64,000 bases of DNA. Origin: Microbacterium esteraromaticum. Its GTDB lineage: Bacteria > Actinomycetota > Actinomycetes > Actinomycetales > Microbacteriaceae. Below are positions 49,030 to 58,038 of the stretch, in pieces. The notes under the pieces are model-generated. The model searched no databases. It had not been told where the DNA came from and was given only the letters and a program-made list of their open reading frames with translations. Every line of letters starts with the position of its first letter. Position 1 is the first letter of the stretch. Location: positions 56,912 to 120,911 of the forward strand of contig NZ_FUKO01000009.1 in NCBI RefSeq assembly GCF_900163815.1, written 5' to 3'. A program made the position numbers and the translations under genes.

Positions 49030-49052
49030 ATGTCGGATGTCCGAACTATCGT
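49030..49052 (+). promoter_or_regulatory. Candidate PafBC/RecA-NDp-type damage promoter of imuA
   Basis: ATGTCGGAT, eight bases, then TATCGT. This fits the actinobacterial TTGTCRGTG-N8-TAnnnT DNA-damage promoter with exact spacing, six of nine matches in the upstream element and a perfect -10 class. Confidence 0.5.
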
Positions 49053-49072
49053 GCAAGATATACTTGAAGTAT

Positions 49073-49088
49073 TCGAAGTTATATTCGA
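49073..49088 (+). promoter_or_regulatory. Candidate degenerate LexA (SOS) box before imuA
   Basis: TCGAAG-TTAT-ATTCGA differs at two of twelve specified positions from TCGAAC-N4-GTTCGA. It ends 11 bases before the imuA start, in an unusually AT-rich stretch. Confidence 0.4.
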
Positions 49089-49098
49089 GGATGGATGC

Positions 49099-49827
49099 AT
49101 GGGGATCGGAACGGTTGCGGCGCTCTCCCCCGCCGATGAGCGAGCGGGAGACATTCTTCGACTGCGCCGCGAGATCGGGCGAATGCAGCGTCGCCGCAGT
49201 GAAGATGCGGTGCTGCCGGTGGATTCCGTGCTGCAGCCGCTGCTGCCGGAGAAGGGTCTGCAGACCGGAGCGGTGTACTCCGTCTCTCCCTCACCGAGTC
49301 TGATCTTCGCACTGATGAGTGCCGCCTCGCTCCGTGGCAGCTGGTGCGCAGCCGTGGGCATGCCGACCCTCGGTCTCGAGGCTGCGGCGGCTTACGGCAT
49401 CGATCTCTCTCGCCTGATTCTGGTGCCCTCTCCCGGTGACAGATGGCTGGCTGTCGTCTCCGCTCTGGCCGAGGTGGTTCCGCTGATCGCGGTGAACCCC
49501 GGCACCCGCGTGCGCGATGCGGATGCCGCTCGGCTGGCCGCCCGGCTGCGCGATCGCGGCTGCACCATGCTGGCGACCGCCTCCCCTGCTGTTCCCGCCT
49601 GGCCGCAGAGCGAGGGGCTGATCAGCCTGCACGATCCGCACTGGGAGGGTCTGGGCGAAGGGTGGGGGCTGCTGTCGGATCGCACGGTGACGGTGACAGC
49701 GCAGACCCGATCCACCCCGCGTCCGAAGAGCCTGCGCGTGCGGCTTCCTGATGGGCTGGGCAGAGTCGAGACCGCCCCCGCCGAGGCCGCGTCTCTGCCC
49801 AGCCATCCCCGATGGGCGGTGGCGTGA
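49099..49827 (+). CDS. imuA: ImuA-like mutasome accessory protein
   Basis: A 242-residue RecA-fold-like protein in the first position of an imuA-imuB-dnaE2 cassette. Features: VDSVLQPLLPEKGLQTGAVYSVSPSPSLIFALM near residue 42 (position of the RecA P-loop but without a canonical GxxxxGKT), then RLILVPSPGDRWLAVVSAL. ImuA proteins bind RecA/ImuB and are needed for damage-induced mutagenesis. ATG 49099 follows GAGG by 8 bases. The stop overlaps the imuB ATG (TGATG). Confidence 0.85.
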   Translation: MGIGTVAALSPADERAGDILRLRREIGRMQRRRSEDAVLPVDSVLQPLLPEKGLQTGAVYSVSPSPSLIFALMSAASLRGSWCAAVGMPTLGLEAAAAYGIDLSRLILVPSPGDRWLAVVSALAEVVPLIAVNPGTRVRDADAARLAARLRDRGCTMLATASPAVPAWPQSEGLISLHDPHWEGLGEGWGLLSDRTVTVTAQTRSTPRPKSLRVRLPDGLGRVETAPAEAASLPSHPRWAVA

Positions 49828-51368
49828 TGGCCGCGCAGGAGACGATGCGGATGCACGCCATCTGGTTTCCGGATTGGCCGCTGCGCGCAGCGCTGAAGGC
49901 TGCTCCCCCGCACCCGCCCACCGCGCTCGTGCATGCGAATGCTGTCGTGGCATGCACGGCCTCAGCCCGAGCACAGGGAGTGCGCGTCGGCCAGCGACGC
50001 CGTCTCGCGCAGAGCCGATTGCCGTCACTGCGGATGCTGCCGCACGACCCTGCCCAGGACGAACGCGCTTTTCTGCCGGTGCTGCGTCTGATCGAAGAGC
50101 ATTCTCCGGGGGTGCATCTGCTGCGCCCTGGGCTCGCCGCACTCCGCTCCCGCGGGATCTCCCGCTTTCACGGCGGCGAAGCCGAAGCCGCCGACGTGCT
50201 GCGCGCGGTCCTCACCGACGCGGGGTATCCCGAGGTTCGGATCGGGGTGGCAGATGGTGCTTTCACTGCCGAGCTGGCTGCCCGAGCCGCCCCGACGCAG
50301 CAGGTGATCCCTCCCGGTGCTTCACGGGCCTTCCTCGCTCCTCTGCCGCTGCAGGTGCTCGGCGAGGGCGAGCTGGCAGGCCTGCTGCAGCGGCTCGGCA
50401 TCACCACCCTCGGAGAGTTCGCTGCCCTCGATGCCAGCACTGTGCACGCCCGCTTCGGCGAGCACGGGGCGCGCCTGCACGCCCTGGCGTGCGGTGCGGA
50501 TTCCCGCCCGCTCTCTCCCCGGCCGCCCGACCCTGAGCTGGCGAGGGAGAGCGAGTTCGAGACGCCGCTCGGCCAGACCGATCAGATCGCCTTCGCGGTT
50601 CGGCAGACGGCGGATGCTGTGCTGCTGGCTCTCGCAGATGCATCGGTGGTGTGCACCGAGGTGCGCATCGATCTCACCGACGACGACGGACGCGTGTTCT
50701 CACGCACCTGGCTGCACCCGACCTGCTTCGACGCCGGCGACCTGGTCGACCGGATCCGCTGGCAGCTCGAGGCGATCATCGCCGAGTCCCCAGACGACGC
50801 CGATGCCGCGCATGCCTTCCGCGGCATCATAGGTGCGCGGATCATCCCCACAGCGATCGACGATGCCGCCCATCACCAGCTCGGGCTGTTCGGCTCAGGA
50901 TCGGATGAGCGTCTGCACCATGCGGTCTCCCGGGTGCAGACGCTGCTCGGGCACCGCGGAGTGGTCACAGCCGCAGTGGCAGGTGGCCGGATGCTCGCCG
51001 ACCGCCAGGTCCTCACTCCATGGGGAGAGCGCTCCGTCATCGAGCGCGACCCCGCACGCCCCTGGCCCGGAAGCCTGCCCGGCCCCCTGCCCTCGGAGGT
51101 GTTCATCCCCGCGCGTCCCATTCGCGTGGTGGGGCCGGGCGGTGCCGAAGTCCGTGTCGATGCCCGGGGAGATCTCTCGCAGACTCCTACCCGGATCGAC
51201 GATGACGAGGTGATCGGATGGGCCGGCCCCTGGCCGATGAGCGAGCACCGGTGGGATGCCGAGCGAGTCAGATGCGGCCACCGCTTTCAGCTGCTGGATG
51301 CCAGGCATCGAGCCTGGCTGGTCTTCCTTTCCGAGGGGTGCTGGTGGGCTGAGGGGAGGTATCGCTGA
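49827..51368 (+). CDS. imuB: ImuB: inactive Y-family polymerase adaptor
   Basis: A 513-residue Y-family-like protein that bridges DnaE2 to the sliding clamp in translesion synthesis. The N-terminus MRMHAIWFPDWPLRAAL stands where active Y polymerases have the first catalytic Asp-x-Asp segment; here those acidic residues are not evident, as expected for ImuB. A clamp-binding motif QLGLF is at residues 351-355 (50877-50891). Start ATG 49827 overlaps the imuA stop, and its own stop overlaps dnaE2 (TGATG). Confidence 0.93.
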   Translation: MAAQETMRMHAIWFPDWPLRAALKAAPPHPPTALVHANAVVACTASARAQGVRVGQRRRLAQSRLPSLRMLPHDPAQDERAFLPVLRLIEEHSPGVHLLRPGLAALRSRGISRFHGGEAEAADVLRAVLTDAGYPEVRIGVADGAFTAELAARAAPTQQVIPPGASRAFLAPLPLQVLGEGELAGLLQRLGITTLGEFAALDASTVHARFGEHGARLHALACGADSRPLSPRPPDPELARESEFETPLGQTDQIAFAVRQTADAVLLALADASVVCTEVRIDLTDDDGRVFSRTWLHPTCFDAGDLVDRIRWQLEAIIAESPDDADAAHAFRGIIGARIIPTAIDDAAHHQLGLFGSGSDERLHHAVSRVQTLLGHRGVVTAAVAGGRMLADRQVLTPWGERSVIERDPARPWPGSLPGPLPSEVFIPARPIRVVGPGGAEVRVDARGDLSQTPTRIDDDEVIGWAGPWPMSEHRWDAERVRCGHRFQLLDARHRAWLVFLSEGCWWAEGRYR

Positions 51369-54300
51369 TGGCGGGATGGCACAACCCGAAGCTGTCCTGG
51401 GCGGAGCTGGAGCGCACGCTCAGCGCACCGACGGCGCCAGCATCCGCCGAGCCCTCAGGAGACCGCGTCGACCCCGGTCCGCTGAGCAGGCACCGTGCGC
51501 CGGCCGCTCCCCCGGCCGTGGCGCGACCAGAGCATGCCGTGCCCTATGCCGAGCTGCATGCACACAGCTCCTACTCCTTTCTCGATGGCTCGTCGTCACC
51601 GGATAATCTGCTGGCCGAGGCCGAAGCCCTGGGGCTGACCGCGCTGGCGATCACCGACCATGACGGCTTCTACGGTGCGGCGCGCTTCGCCGAAGCCGCC
51701 GAGTTCACCGGAGTGCAGACAGTGTTCGGCGCGGAACTGTCGCTGGGGCTGAACGAGGGGATGCTGTCGAGTCCGTCCCCGGAACGGCGCGGCGCGGCAG
51801 ATCCCACGAGCGAGCACCTGCTCGTGCTGGCGCGAGGTGTAGAGGGGTATCACCGACTCGCCGGCGCCATCACCCGCGCTCAGCTGCGCGGCGGCGAGAA
51901 GGGTCGCCCGCTCTACGACATCGATGATCTGGCCGCCAGCGCGGGCGGCCACTGGACGATTCTGACCGGATGCCGCAAGGGCGCCGTGCGGCGCGGTCTG
52001 GCCGACGGCGACGCCGAGACACCGCTGCGCCGATTGGTGGATCTGTTCGGCGGGGATCAGGTCGCCGTCGAGCTCATCGACCACGGCGATCCACTCGACA
52101 CCCGCCGCAATGACACTCTCGCCGAGCTCGCCACCGCCCTGCACCTGCGCACCGTCGCCACGAACAACGTGCACTACGCCGTACCGGAAGGTGCGCGACT
52201 GGCCGAGGCCATCGCAGCCGTGCGCGCCACCCGCAGCATGGATGAGCTGGATGGCTGGCTGCCCGCACACGGCACCGCGCATCTGCGCAGCGGCGCTGAG
52301 ATGAGTCGTCGCTTCCGTCGTTATCCAGGAGCGATCGAGAACGGCCTGCGCATCGCTGCGGAATGCGCCTTTCCCCTGCGGCGGGCACGTCCGGCCCTGC
52401 CGCAGACACCGGTGCCGGAGGGGCGGACGACGATGAGTCATCTGCGTGCGCTGGTCTGGGAAGCCGTGCCGCGACTGTACCCGCGGCTCGACACCGAGGG
52501 GCGCTCGCGGATCGAACGTGAGTTGAATGTCATCGAGGAGAAGGACTTTCCGGGCTATTTCCTGATCGTGCACGGGATCGTGGAGGAAGCCAGACGACGC
52601 GGCATCCTCTGTCAGGGCAGAGGCTCGGCTGCGGCGAGCGCCGTCTGCTATCTGCTGGGCATCACCGCTGTCGATCCGATCCTCTATCGCCTTCCCTTCG
52701 AGCGCTTCCTGGCGACCACGCGCGAGGAGGAGCCCGATATCGATGTCGACTTCGATTCCAGTCGTCGCGAGGAGATCATCCAGTGGGTGTACCGCGAGTA
52801 CGGCCGCGACCGTGCAGCTCAGGTGGCGAATGTCATCCAGTACCGGCCGAAGAATGCCATCCGCGATATGGCGAGAGCCCTCGGGCATGCACCGGGTCAG
52901 CAGGACGCCTGGTCTAAGCAGGTGGATGGCTGGGGCGCGACCCTGGAATCGACGGAGGGCAGCGACATCCCCGCCGATGTGCTCTCCTACGCCGGTGAGC
53001 TGCTGAAGGCGCCGCGGCACCTGGGCATCCACTCCGGCGGCATGGTGCTCACCGCACGCCCGGTGGGCGAGGTGGTTCCCGTGGAGCATGCCCGGATGGC
53101 CGATCGCACCGTGATCCAGTGGGACAAGGATGATGCGGCGTGGATGGGGCTGGTGAAGTTCGACCTGCTGGGCCTCGGGATGCTGGCTGCGCTGCGGCAC
53201 TGCTTCGATCTGATCGAGGAGTCCACCGGCGAGCAGTGGACGCTGCAGTCGCTGCCGAAGGAGGAGTCGGCGGTGTACGACATGCTCTGCCGGGCCGATT
53301 CGATCGGCGTGTTCCAAGTGGAATCGCGAGCGCAGATGGGACTCCTGCCCAGGCTGCAGCCCCGCGAGTTCTACGAGCTGGCGATTCAGATCGCCCTGAT
53401 CCGGCCGGGTCCGATCCAGGGCGGGGCCGTGCATCCATTCGTGCGGCGCAAGCTCGGGCAGGACCCGGTGACCTATGCGCACCCTGTGCTGGAACCGGTG
53501 CTGAAGCGCACTCTGGGCATCCCCGTATTCCAGGAGCAGCTGATCCAGATGGCGACGGTGCTCGGTGATTGCTCAGCTGATGATGCTGATCTGCTGCGAC
53601 GGGCGATGGGATCCAAGCGCGGGTTGGAGAAGATCGATCGCATCCGTGAAACGCTGTACTCCGGCATGGCCGAGAAGGGGCTCACCGGCGAGGCCGCCGA
53701 TCGCATCTACGCGCAGATCCAAGCGTTCTCGAACTTCGGCTTCGCCGAATCGCACTCGCTGTCGTTCGCACTGCTCGTCTATGCCAGCTCCTGGGTGAAG
53801 CTGCACTATCCCGCCGCTTTCCTGGCGGGGCTGCTGCGCGCGCAGCCGATGGGGTTCTACTCAGCATCGTCACTGACCTCGGATGCCCGTCGGCACGGCG
53901 TGCGGGTGCTGCGTCCCGATCTGCATGCTTCCGGGGCGATGGATGCCCTGGAGCGAATCGAAGACGGTCCGGGTCCGACCGGTCTCGCCTCCTGTCAGCA
54001 CGCGAGCGAGCCGCACTCTCCTCGCCCGTTCGATCGGCATGCCCCTGACGAGTCGGCTGCGCACCGCCGAGATCGCAGATTCGCGGTGCGGCTCGGACTC
54101 TCCGGCGTGCGCGGCATCGGCACGGCCCTGGCGGAGCGGATCGTCACCGCACGAGAGCAGCACGGACCATTTCGCGACCTGCACGATCTCGTACGGCGCA
54201 CGGATGCCACCGCCGCTCAATTGGAGGCGCTGGCATCTGCGGGAACATTCGACTGCCTCGGCATCAGTCGGCGCACGGCGATGTGGATGGCAGGTTCCGC

Positions 54301-54784
54301 CAGCGAGGACCGGGCACGCTTCCTTCCCGGTACGGCGGTGTCGGTGCAGCCGCCACTGTTCGCCGATCAGAGCAGCCACGAGCAGTTGGTGGCGGATCTG
54401 TGGGCGACGGGCATCTCCACCGATGACCACCCGATCGCGCATTTCCGGGAATCCCTCCGTGATCGGGGTGTGCTGCGCTCAGACCAGTTGCGCGACCATG
54501 AGGAGGGCAGGCGCGTCGAAGTGGCGGGGCTCGTCACGCATCGGCAGCGCCCGGCCACGGCGAGTGGGATCACCTTCGTCAATCTCGAAGACGAGGAGGG
54601 ACTGGTCAATGTGGTGTGCTCGACGGGAGTATGGAGCCGCTACCGTCAGGTGGCCCGGGACTCGCCCGCGCTCATCGTGCGCGGGATGCTGGAGCGATCG
54701 AATGAGGGCGTGGTGAATATCCTTGCCGATGCATTCGAAGATCTGCGCACGCGCTTCGTACATCGCTCGCGCGATTTCCGCTGA
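51368..54784 (+). CDS. dnaE2: Error-prone DNA polymerase DnaE2
   Basis: C-family translesion polymerase of 1138 residues acting in the ImuA-ImuB-DnaE2 mutasome. After an ~55-residue Pro/Ala-rich N-terminus comes the PHP domain (AELHAHSSYSFLDGSSSPDNLLAEA, AITDHDGFYGA). The polymerase core follows with CQGRGSAAASAVCYLLGI and EEEPDIDVDFDSSRREEIIQWVYREYG, and then the PVFQEQLIQMATVLGDCSADDADLLRRAMGSKR block. An OB-fold is near the C-terminus. A QPPLF sequence near the C-terminus could bind the clamp. Translation is coupled to imuB. Confidence 0.96.
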   Translation: MAGWHNPKLSWAELERTLSAPTAPASAEPSGDRVDPGPLSRHRAPAAPPAVARPEHAVPYAELHAHSSYSFLDGSSSPDNLLAEAEALGLTALAITDHDGFYGAARFAEAAEFTGVQTVFGAELSLGLNEGMLSSPSPERRGAADPTSEHLLVLARGVEGYHRLAGAITRAQLRGGEKGRPLYDIDDLAASAGGHWTILTGCRKGAVRRGLADGDAETPLRRLVDLFGGDQVAVELIDHGDPLDTRRNDTLAELATALHLRTVATNNVHYAVPEGARLAEAIAAVRATRSMDELDGWLPAHGTAHLRSGAEMSRRFRRYPGAIENGLRIAAECAFPLRRARPALPQTPVPEGRTTMSHLRALVWEAVPRLYPRLDTEGRSRIERELNVIEEKDFPGYFLIVHGIVEEARRRGILCQGRGSAAASAVCYLLGITAVDPILYRLPFERFLATTREEEPDIDVDFDSSRREEIIQWVYREYGRDRAAQVANVIQYRPKNAIRDMARALGHAPGQQDAWSKQVDGWGATLESTEGSDIPADVLSYAGELLKAPRHLGIHSGGMVLTARPVGEVVPVEHARMADRTVIQWDKDDAAWMGLVKFDLLGLGMLAALRHCFDLIEESTGEQWTLQSLPKEESAVYDMLCRADSIGVFQVESRAQMGLLPRLQPREFYELAIQIALIRPGPIQGGAVHPFVRRKLGQDPVTYAHPVLEPVLKRTLGIPVFQEQLIQMATVLGDCSADDADLLRRAMGSKRGLEKIDRIRETLYSGMAEKGLTGEAADRIYAQIQAFSNFGFAESHSLSFALLVYASSWVKLHYPAAFLAGLLRAQPMGFYSASSLTSDARRHGVRVLRPDLHASGAMDALERIEDGPGPTGLASCQHASEPHSPRPFDRHAPDESAAHRRDRRFAVRLGLSGVRGIGTALAERIVTAREQHGPFRDLHDLVRRTDATAAQLEALASAGTFDCLGISRRTAMWMAGSASEDRARFLPGTAVSVQPPLFADQSSHEQLVADLWATGISTDDHPIAHFRESLRDRGVLRSDQLRDHEEGRRVEVAGLVTHRQRPATASGITFVNLEDEEGLVNVVCSTGVWSRYRQVARDSPALIVRGMLERSNEGVVNILADAFEDLRTRFVHRSRDFR

Positions 54785-54803
54785 GCATTCTGCCGATGTC
54801 GCC

Positions 54804-55214
54804 TCACCAGAATCGCTTCGGCGGCGGGGTCTGCGGCCGATCCGTCCCGCCCCACCGGTCAGACTCTGCTTTGGCCGCCAGAGCCGCAGCATCCGCTTCG
54901 CTGAGTGCATCTGCAGCGGACTGCCGTGCATCCACCGCCATGACCGTGAGCGTCGTCCGCGGACCGCAGGCCGTATCGACGACGCTGCAGTCGCGCACCT
55001 GCGCCCGCCACGTGTCGACCTGATCGCGAGGAACGTCGCGCAGCTGATAGCCAATTCCCCGATTGAGGTCACGCACCGCCACGATCTCGCCCGCATCCGA
55101 AGCCCACGCGGCCGATGCCTCCGCGTCCGCCTGCCGCGCGCGGACCTGCGTGATCTCTACCCGATTCCCACTGGGAACCGGGACGACCGCATAGATCACC
55201 AGCGTTCTCTCCAT
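54804..55214 (-). CDS. Hypothetical protein (136 residues)
   Basis: A soluble protein of unknown function starting MERTLVIYAVVPVPSGNRVEITQVRARQ, with no TM. The region 20-100 is likely folded, and the tail is Ala-rich, ending PPPKRFW. ATG 55214 rather than 55220 is favoured because a TAGAGT -10 box lies exactly 6 bases before it. It is convergent with dnaE2 and divergent from the MMPL gene. Confidence 0.75.
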   Translation of the reverse strand: MERTLVIYAVVPVPSGNRVEITQVRARQADAEASAAWASDAGEIVAVRDLNRGIGYQLRDVPRDQVDTWRAQVRDCSVVDTACGPRTTLTVMAVDARQSAADALSEADAAALAAKAESDRWGGTDRPQTPPPKRFW

Positions 55215-55220
55215 GTCCAC

Positions 55221-55226
55221 ACTCTA
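55221..55226 (-). promoter_or_regulatory. Leaderless -10 box of the 136-residue protein gene
   Basis: TAGAGT on the minus strand ends 6 bases before the ATG at 55214. Confidence 0.5.
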
Positions 55227-55237
55227 GGCCGCTGCTG

Positions 55238-55254
55238 CGCCCTCCGGGAGGGCG
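55238..55254. other. 8-bp palindrome in a divergent intergenic region
   Basis: CGCCCTCC and GGAGGGCG around one base, between two divergently transcribed genes. It may be an operator; no family is assigned. Confidence 0.4.
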
Positions 55255-55318
55255 TCGGCGATTCTCATTGGCGGCCGTGTGACGGTGCTAGCGTGGCCAC
55301 AGCGAACCGGGGAGAAGC

Positions 55319-57514
55319 ATGACAACACGGGCTGAACTGCGACAGCGACAGAACACCGGCCGACCATGGCTGCGCGGGCTGCTCTCGGGAGTGATCATCC
55401 TGCTCTGGCTCGTGGGCGCCGGCCTGGGCGGACCGCTGTTCGGCAAGGTCGATGAGGTCTCCTCCAACGACCGCACCGCCTACCTGCCGGACTCGGCGCC
55501 CGCCACCGAGGTGCAGAAGTCGCTCGAGGCCTTTCTGGGGGCGGACTCGATTCCCGCAGTGGTCGTCTTCGAGGCAGATGCTGAGATCGACGATGCCACG
55601 AAGGATGCGCTGAGCACGGCCTTGTCCGATGCTGTCACCGCCGAGGGAGTGAAGGGCGATTCGTCTCCCGTGCTCGTCTCTGAAGACAAACGTGCCGCGC
55701 AGGCGTTCGTGCCGATCGATGCGGATGCCGATGTCGGCGACGTGTCCGCCGCCCTCTCGAAAGATCTGCGCAGCGCGGTGCCCGATGGCATCACCGTGTA
55801 CACCACCGGCCCTGCCGGCTTCACCGCTGACCTCATCGCCGGGTTCGCCGGCATCGACGGCATCCTGCTGCTGGTGGCGCTGCTCGCGGTCCTGGTGATC
55901 CTGATCATCGTCTACCGATCGCTGCTGCTCCCGCTCGTCGTGCTCAGCACCAGCCTGTTCGCGCTGTGCGTGGCGCTGCTGGTCGTGTGGTGGGCGGCCA
56001 AATTCGGCATCCTGCTGCTGAGCGGCCAGACCCAGGGAATTCTGTTCATCCTCGTCATCGGCGCCGCGACCGACTACTCGCTGCTCTTCGTGGCACGGTT
56101 CCGAGAGGAGCTGCGCGGCACCGAGCGGCGATGGCCGGCGGTCCGCGACGCGTGGAAGGGGACGTTCGAACCAATCCTCGCGTCTGGCGGTACGGTGATC
56201 GCCGGACTCCTCTGCCTGCTGCTCAGCGATCTGAAGTCCAACAGCACGCTGGGCCCGGTCGCGGCGATCGGCATCATCTTCGCGATGCTCGCGGCGCTGA
56301 CCCTGCTGCCCGCCCTGTTGGGCCTGTTCGGCCGAGCGGTGTTCTGGCCGCGTCGTCCGCGTTTCGAGCCGCATCATGCCGCCGACGAGAACCCGCTCGA
56401 GGGCACCGGCATCTGGCAGCGTCTCGCCCGCCTCATCAGTCGCCGTCCGCGCGTCATCTGGATCACGACCGCGGTGGTCCTCGCACTCGCCGCGGTCGGC
56501 ACCACCCAGCTGCAGGCGAGCGGTGTTGCGCAGTCGGACCTGGTGCTCGGCCAGTCCGAGGCGCGGGATGGGCAGCAGGTGCTCGGCAAGCACTTCCCCG
56601 GAGGATCGGGCAGTCCGGTCTACGTCCTGGTCGACCAGGCTCGGATGCAGGATGCCGCAGGCGTGCTCCTCGACACCGACGGCGTGGACGGTGTCTCGGT
56701 GACAGCATCGGACTCCCCCTCCGGAAGCGCGCCGATCACCGCAGAGGGCGTACAGGCATTCGGCCCGCCGGGGACCCCGGCACCCGACCCTACCCTCGTC
56801 GATGACCGGGTCCTGCTGCAGGGAACACTGGCCGATGCGGCCGACTCCGCCGCTGCCGAAGACACCGTTCTTGCTCTTCGTGCGGGGCTCGATGATCTCG
56901 ATGCTCTGGTCGGAGGTGTGACGGCAACCGCGATCGACACGAATACAGCATCCATCCACGACCGGAACCTCATCATTCCGGTCATCCTCGTGGTGATCCT
57001 GGTGATCCTCATGCTGCTGCTGCGCGCGGTGCTCGCACCGGTGCTGCTGATCCTGACCACGGTGCTGTCGTTCGGGTCAGCGCTGGGAGTTTCGGCTCTG
57101 CTGTTCAACGGCGTCTTCGACTACCCGGGGGCAGATCCGGCGGTTCCGCTGTTCGGATTCGTCTTCCTGGTGGCACTGGGCATCGATTACAACATCTTCC
57201 TGATGACGCGGGTGCGCGAGGAGTCGCGCCGACACGGCACCCGTGAGGGAATCCTGCGGGGGCTGGCGGTCACCGGCGGCGTGATCACCTCGGCGGGCCT
57301 GGTGCTGGCGGCGACGTTCGCCGCGCTGTCGGTGATCCCGATCCTGTTCCTCGTGCAGATCGCCTTCATCGTCGCCTTCGGCGTGCTGCTGGACACCTTC
57401 ATCGTGCGGTCGCTTCTGGTTCCGGCGCTCAGCTACGACATCGGATCCGCCATCTGGTGGCCGTCGAAGCTGTGGCGCGCGAGTGCCGCCCGCACGCCCA
57501 ACGACGCTCCGTGA
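55319..57514 (+). CDS. MMPL-family RND transporter
   Basis: A 731-residue polytopic protein of the MMPL/YdfJ family, exporting lipids or hydrophobic compounds by proton motive force. TM1 is at about 18-38. The first periplasmic porter domain (about 40-175) contains YLPDSAPATEVQKSLEAFL. A TM bundle follows (about 178-320 with ATDYSLLFVARFREELR), then a second porter domain (about 385-540) and a second bundle with ALGIDYNIFLMTRVREESRRHGTREGI. GGGAGAAG precedes the ATG and a TAGCGT -10 box is further upstream, so the transcript has a leader. The cargo is unknown. Confidence 0.92.
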   Translation: MTTRAELRQRQNTGRPWLRGLLSGVIILLWLVGAGLGGPLFGKVDEVSSNDRTAYLPDSAPATEVQKSLEAFLGADSIPAVVVFEADAEIDDATKDALSTALSDAVTAEGVKGDSSPVLVSEDKRAAQAFVPIDADADVGDVSAALSKDLRSAVPDGITVYTTGPAGFTADLIAGFAGIDGILLLVALLAVLVILIIVYRSLLLPLVVLSTSLFALCVALLVVWWAAKFGILLLSGQTQGILFILVIGAATDYSLLFVARFREELRGTERRWPAVRDAWKGTFEPILASGGTVIAGLLCLLLSDLKSNSTLGPVAAIGIIFAMLAALTLLPALLGLFGRAVFWPRRPRFEPHHAADENPLEGTGIWQRLARLISRRPRVIWITTAVVLALAAVGTTQLQASGVAQSDLVLGQSEARDGQQVLGKHFPGGSGSPVYVLVDQARMQDAAGVLLDTDGVDGVSVTASDSPSGSAPITAEGVQAFGPPGTPAPDPTLVDDRVLLQGTLADAADSAAAEDTVLALRAGLDDLDALVGGVTATAIDTNTASIHDRNLIIPVILVVILVILMLLLRAVLAPVLLILTTVLSFGSALGVSALLFNGVFDYPGADPAVPLFGFVFLVALGIDYNIFLMTRVREESRRHGTREGILRGLAVTGGVITSAGLVLAATFAALSVIPILFLVQIAFIVAFGVLLDTFIVRSLLVPALSYDIGSAIWWPSKLWRASAARTPNDAP

Positions 57515-57547
57515 CGAGATGCGGTCGCACTGCACGCGAAGTGCGCG

Positions 57548-57553
57548 TAGCGT
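57548..57553 (+). promoter_or_regulatory. Leaderless -10 box of the PPOX gene
   Basis: TAGCGT ends 6 bases before the ATG at 57560. Confidence 0.55.
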
Positions 57554-57559
57554 CAGGCC

Positions 57560-57994
57560 ATGAGCATTGATGCAGCCGACCGCGCTGCTGTCGGGCACTT
57601 CATTCGAGTGTGCGGAGCAGGCGTCATCGCGACGTGCGGAGCCGATGGCGCACCGCAGGCCGCCTATGTCAGCCTGACGACGGCTGCCTCAGGACTCGTG
57701 ATCTTCGACGCCGCCGAGCACTCCCGCAAGGTCGCCAACATCAGAGCGCGCGAACGGGTTGCCATCGCGGTGACGGGAGCGGACACGACCGTCCAGATCG
57801 AGGGGCGGGCGCGGGTCACCCGCGACGAAGAGCGCTGGCGGCTCGGTGAGGAGTACAGCGACAGGTTCGCCGATTCGGCGGCGCTGGATGCCGGGTGCGA
57901 GGTGCTCGCCGTCGAGGTGGATTGGGTGCGGGTCTACGACGCCGGCGCGCATCCGCCGCATGTCTCGGAAGCAACCTGGTCGGCGGCGCAGTAG
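57560..57994 (+). CDS. Pyridoxamine 5'-phosphate oxidase-like flavin protein
   Basis: A 144-residue split-beta-barrel protein of the PPOX/FDOR superfamily: GVIATCGADGAPQAAYVSL, GLVIFDAAEHSRKVANIRARERVAIAVTG, VQIEGRARV. Members bind FMN, FAD, heme or F420. It lies 44 bases before an F420-reductase-like gene, which makes an F420 link possible, but the cofactor cannot be decided here. Confidence 0.85.
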   Translation: MSIDAADRAAVGHFIRVCGAGVIATCGADGAPQAAYVSLTTAASGLVIFDAAEHSRKVANIRARERVAIAVTGADTTVQIEGRARVTRDEERWRLGEEYSDRFADSAALDAGCEVLAVEVDWVRVYDAGAHPPHVSEATWSAAQ

Positions 57995-58026
57995 CGGGGC
58001 CGGCCCCGGGTTCGCGCTGCCGGCCA

Positions 58027-58032
58027 TACGAT
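58027..58032 (+). promoter_or_regulatory. Leaderless -10 box of the NAD(P)-binding protein gene
   Basis: TACGAT ends 6 bases before the ATG at 58039. Confidence 0.5.
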
Positions 58033-58038
58033 GGCGGG

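Noticed and set aside
55265..56959. A 564-codon frame antisense to the MMPL transporter
   Set aside because: His/Arg/Glu-rich shadow of a polytopic membrane protein, with no independent support.
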